A stretch of 64,000 nucleotides of DNA from assembly GCF_001887355.1 (NCBI RefSeq), contig NZ_MPIN01000018.1:124001-188000 (forward strand), in the 5' to 3' direction. A model generated the notes under the pieces. That model did no database searches. It had not been told where the DNA came from and was given only the letters and a program-made list of their open reading frames with translations. This stretch comes from Cystobacter ferrugineus (lineage in GTDB: Bacteria; Myxococcota; Myxococcia; Myxococcales; Myxococcaceae). Numbering within the stretch: position 1 is the stretch's first letter; every line of letters starts with the position of its first letter. Made by a program: the position numbers and the translations under genes. This document shows, piece after piece, positions 62,158 through 64,000 of the stretch.

Positions 62158-63804
62158 ATGAGCGACACGAAGGCATCCACCTGGAACCTGCCCTGGAGGG
62201 GCCTGGGCTTGAGCAGCAACCTCGACGCGGCGGACGCACCGCACCCCTACCGCCTGCTCGCCGAGGCTCCAGGCCTCTTCGACTTCGTCGAGTACAGCGC
62301 GCCGCTGTCGCTCGAGGAGACGCGGGCCGAGGCGTCGCTCTTCCCGGAGATGTGGGAGCGCCGGGGGGACGTCCCGGTGCTCTTCCATCCGGTGCACCTC
62401 AACCTCTACGGCCCCGAGCTGGAGCCGGAGCGGGCGCTCGCCGCCCTGGACGCGCACGCCCGGGCGGTGGGCAGCGCGTGGGTGGGCAACGACGTGGGGT
62501 GGTGGCACTCGGGGGGGCAGCCCTTCCCGGGCTACCTCTACTTCACCCCCCCTTTCACCGAGGCGGGCCTGCGCGACTGCGCCGCGCACGCGCTTCATGT
62601 CCAATCCCACCTGTCCGTGCCGCTCGCGCTGGAAAATCCCGCTGTCTTCGCCCGGCGGGGGGAGATGCACGTGCTGGACTTCATGGCCCGCCTGCACGCG
62701 CGTACCGGGCTGCCGCTGCTGATCGATCTGGGGCACCTGCTCAGCTACCAGCTCGCCGCCGGGCTGCCCCTGGACGCGGGACTCGCGGACTTCCCGTGGG
62801 ACCAGGTCATCGAGTTGCACCTCGCGGGGGGCGTCGTCACCCGGAGGGAGGGCCGGAGCCACTACGTGGATGACCACACCCAGCCGGTGCGCGAGGAGCT
62901 CTTCGGTCTATTGGAGATGCTCCTGCCGCGCTGCCCCGCGTTGCGCGCCGTCACCTTCGAGGGCGATGGACACCCGCTCGACGTGGCGCTCCTCACGCTG
63001 CGCCGCCTGCGCCGGCTCGTGCCTCCCGGGCCGCGGCCCGTGCTGTCCCTCCCCCCGGTGGAGCGGCCCGCGCCGCCCCTCGCCCGGGAGAGCGCGCCCT
63101 GGGCGCTCTTCGAGTCCGGGTATGGCGTGACGCCGGAGCACGGCGGCGACGACGAGGGGGCCCGGGCGGAGCAGGACTTCCGGCTCGCGGTGGTGGCCGA
63201 GGTGCTCGATCGCGACTGGCCCCTGTCCCGGTTGTTGCTCGCGGGCACGCGCGAGCGCCTGGGGGCGTTCTGCGCGTCGCGCGAGTTCCGCGAGCTCTTC
63301 GAGGGGCTGGGGCGCTCGCCCGGGCACGCGTTCGCGGCCTGGACGCGGCGGCGCCTGCGCGAGCATCCGGAGGAGGGGATCGCGGCGGCGGTCTCCTTCG
63401 AGACGTTCCTTCCCCACGCCGCGCGCGCGAAGCCCCGCGCCGCGCCGGGACCGGGCGAGGTGGGACTGGCCGAGGACGTGAGCCTGGGCCACTTCCCGGT
63501 GGACCTCACCGAGCTGGTCTTCGCCGCCCGGGCCCTGCGCCGCCACCTGACGGGGCGGGCCTGGGCGAGCGAGGCCCTGGAGGTGAGCGGGCTGGACGCG
63601 CTCGAGCAGGTGGCGCGGCGACCGGCTTCCGGGCCGTGGCGCTTCATCGTGCGGCGCAAGGGCCGGGGGCTGGAGGTGCTGACGGCGGCGCCCTCGGTGC
63701 TCGACGAGCTGGCCGCGCTGGAGCGGGCGCCCCGGTCCGCGCGGGAGGTGCCCGTTCAACGGCTCGCCGACGCGGGAGTGCTCGGCCTGCTGCGCTGGGG
63801 ATGA
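62158..63804 (+). CDS. DUF692 (MbnB/TglH-like multinuclear iron oxidase) with C-terminal extension
   Basis: The 548-residue enzyme starts with GLGLSSNLDAAD, then FHPVHLNLYG, PLALENPAVF, LLIDLGHLLSYQ, VIELHLAGG and YVDDHTQPVREELFGLLEML. The His, Glu, Asp and Asn ligands of the DUF692 barrel recur in this order. Known members modify cysteine or other residues of RiPP peptides. Residues 305-548 form an extra helical domain with no recognised motif, possibly a fused recognition partner. There is no precursor peptide in view; the Cys-rich fragment that follows convergently is an unlikely but noteworthy neighbour. Family firm, role inferred. Confidence 0.85.
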   Translation: MSDTKASTWNLPWRGLGLSSNLDAADAPHPYRLLAEAPGLFDFVEYSAPLSLEETRAEASLFPEMWERRGDVPVLFHPVHLNLYGPELEPERALAALDAHARAVGSAWVGNDVGWWHSGGQPFPGYLYFTPPFTEAGLRDCAAHALHVQSHLSVPLALENPAVFARRGEMHVLDFMARLHARTGLPLLIDLGHLLSYQLAAGLPLDAGLADFPWDQVIELHLAGGVVTRREGRSHYVDDHTQPVREELFGLLEMLLPRCPALRAVTFEGDGHPLDVALLTLRRLRRLVPPGPRPVLSLPPVERPAPPLARESAPWALFESGYGVTPEHGGDDEGARAEQDFRLAVVAEVLDRDWPLSRLLLAGTRERLGAFCASREFRELFEGLGRSPGHAFAAWTRRRLREHPEEGIAAAVSFETFLPHAARAKPRAAPGPGEVGLAEDVSLGHFPVDLTELVFAARALRRHLTGRAWASEALEVSGLDALEQVARRPASGPWRFIVRRKGRGLEVLTAAPSVLDELAALERAPRSAREVPVQRLADAGVLGLLRWG

Positions 63805-63811
63805 GGGCGTC

Positions 63812-64000
63812 TCAAGGGCAGCGGCCACAATCCGACTTGCAGTTGTCGTAGTCATTCTTGGTGCCGCACTTCTCGCTGATCTGACAGATGCCGTCTCCAC
63901 ACGTGTAGATGTCCTGCTCGCGCAGCCGCGTGGTGAGGGCCGGATAGGTGATGCCGTTGTAGGTGCAGGACGTGTAGGTGCCGCTCGCGGCATCCAGGGT
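63812..64000 (-). CDS. C-terminus of a secreted Cys-rich protein, 5' end outside window
   Basis: The 62 residues in view end CGDGICQISEKCGTKNDY..CKSDCGRCP. CGDG..C....C motifs are common at the ends of myxobacterial extracellular proteins and are disulfide-rich. The domain it belongs to is not visible. It is convergent with the DUF692 gene, 7 bases apart. Confidence 0.75.
   Translation of the reverse strand, partial: TLDAASGTYTSCTYNGITYPALTTRLREQDIYTCGDGICQISEKCGTKNDYDNCKSDCGRCP

Overview
The window is very GC-rich chromosomal DNA, densely packed with long genes. Gene content points to a predatory or fruiting delta-proteobacterium of the Myxococcota, most likely a Cystobacterineae relative (Archangium, Cystobacter or Myxococcus-like). 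Pointers are many lipoproteins, stand-alone and hybrid histidine kinases, Ig-like and CarboxypepD_reg repeat proteins, a kinase-remnant membrane protein, Cys-rich secreted proteins with a CGDG..C signature, and an Npt-type transporter fused to HEAT and cNMP domains. The genus is an inference. I saw no rRNA, tRNA, CRISPR array or insertion sequence.

Layout. 1-5.6 kb: a cut-off metallophosphatase lipoprotein, a membrane protein and the Npt/HEAT/cNMP fusion. 5.6-14.3 kb: a lipoprotein, then a tight rightward operon (histidine kinase, FecR-like protein, Ig/barrel surface protein, lipoprotein) facing a receiver-histidine kinase. 14.5-18.8 kb: a gluzincin/propeller/barrel lipoprotein and an unknown cytosolic protein. 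18.9-25.3 kb: a leftward operon that reads as a RiPP pathway (precursor peptide, graspetide-type ATP-grasp ligase, C39-peptidase ABC exporter, large CarboxypepD_reg/PDZ protein), preceded by a 28-bp hairpin repeat array. 25.5-27.5 kb: a P450 and its TetR regulator, with a perfect 14-bp palindrome next to the TetR start. 27.7-32.2 kb: two small unknowns, a DUF2520 protein and a ClpA-like unfoldase. 32.4-38.9 kb: a Yip1-like protein, TolC, MacA, an ABC ATPase and two tandem MacB-type permeases, all overlapping by 4 nt except where noted.

38.9-51.8 kb: MsrA, two small membrane or lipoproteins and a monofunctional glycosyltransferase (GT51). A decayed SET-domain gene with a G11 tract follows, then a complete yfaP-yfaT-yfaA-yfaS-yfaQ operon. 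YfaS is a bacterial alpha-2-macroglobulin that keeps its thioester. YfaQ appears to join an HExxH region, a penicillin-binding-protein-like transpeptidase and a SpoIID-like domain. The set looks like a periplasmic defence and wall-repair machine.

51.8-57.4 kb: a duplicated accessory region with seven paralogous small secreted Cys-rich proteins sharing the spacing C-x6-C-x13-C-x6-C. It also holds two copies of a 261-bp segment carrying the ridA promoter and 5' end (one copy a dead stub), a Uma2 nuclease, a kinase-remnant protein and a frameshifted pseudogene. 57.5-64 kb: a BTAD/ATPase regulator, a pectinacetylesterase-like secreted hydrolase, a membrane-anchored helical protein, a STAS/SpoIIAA-like protein, a DUF692 (MNIO) enzyme with a long C-terminal extension, and the tail of a Cys-rich secreted protein.

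Best candidates for undescribed biology are the RiPP operon with its Thr4/acid4 core, the C-x6-C-x13-C-x6-C secreted family, and the triple-domain YfaQ in the macroglobulin operon.
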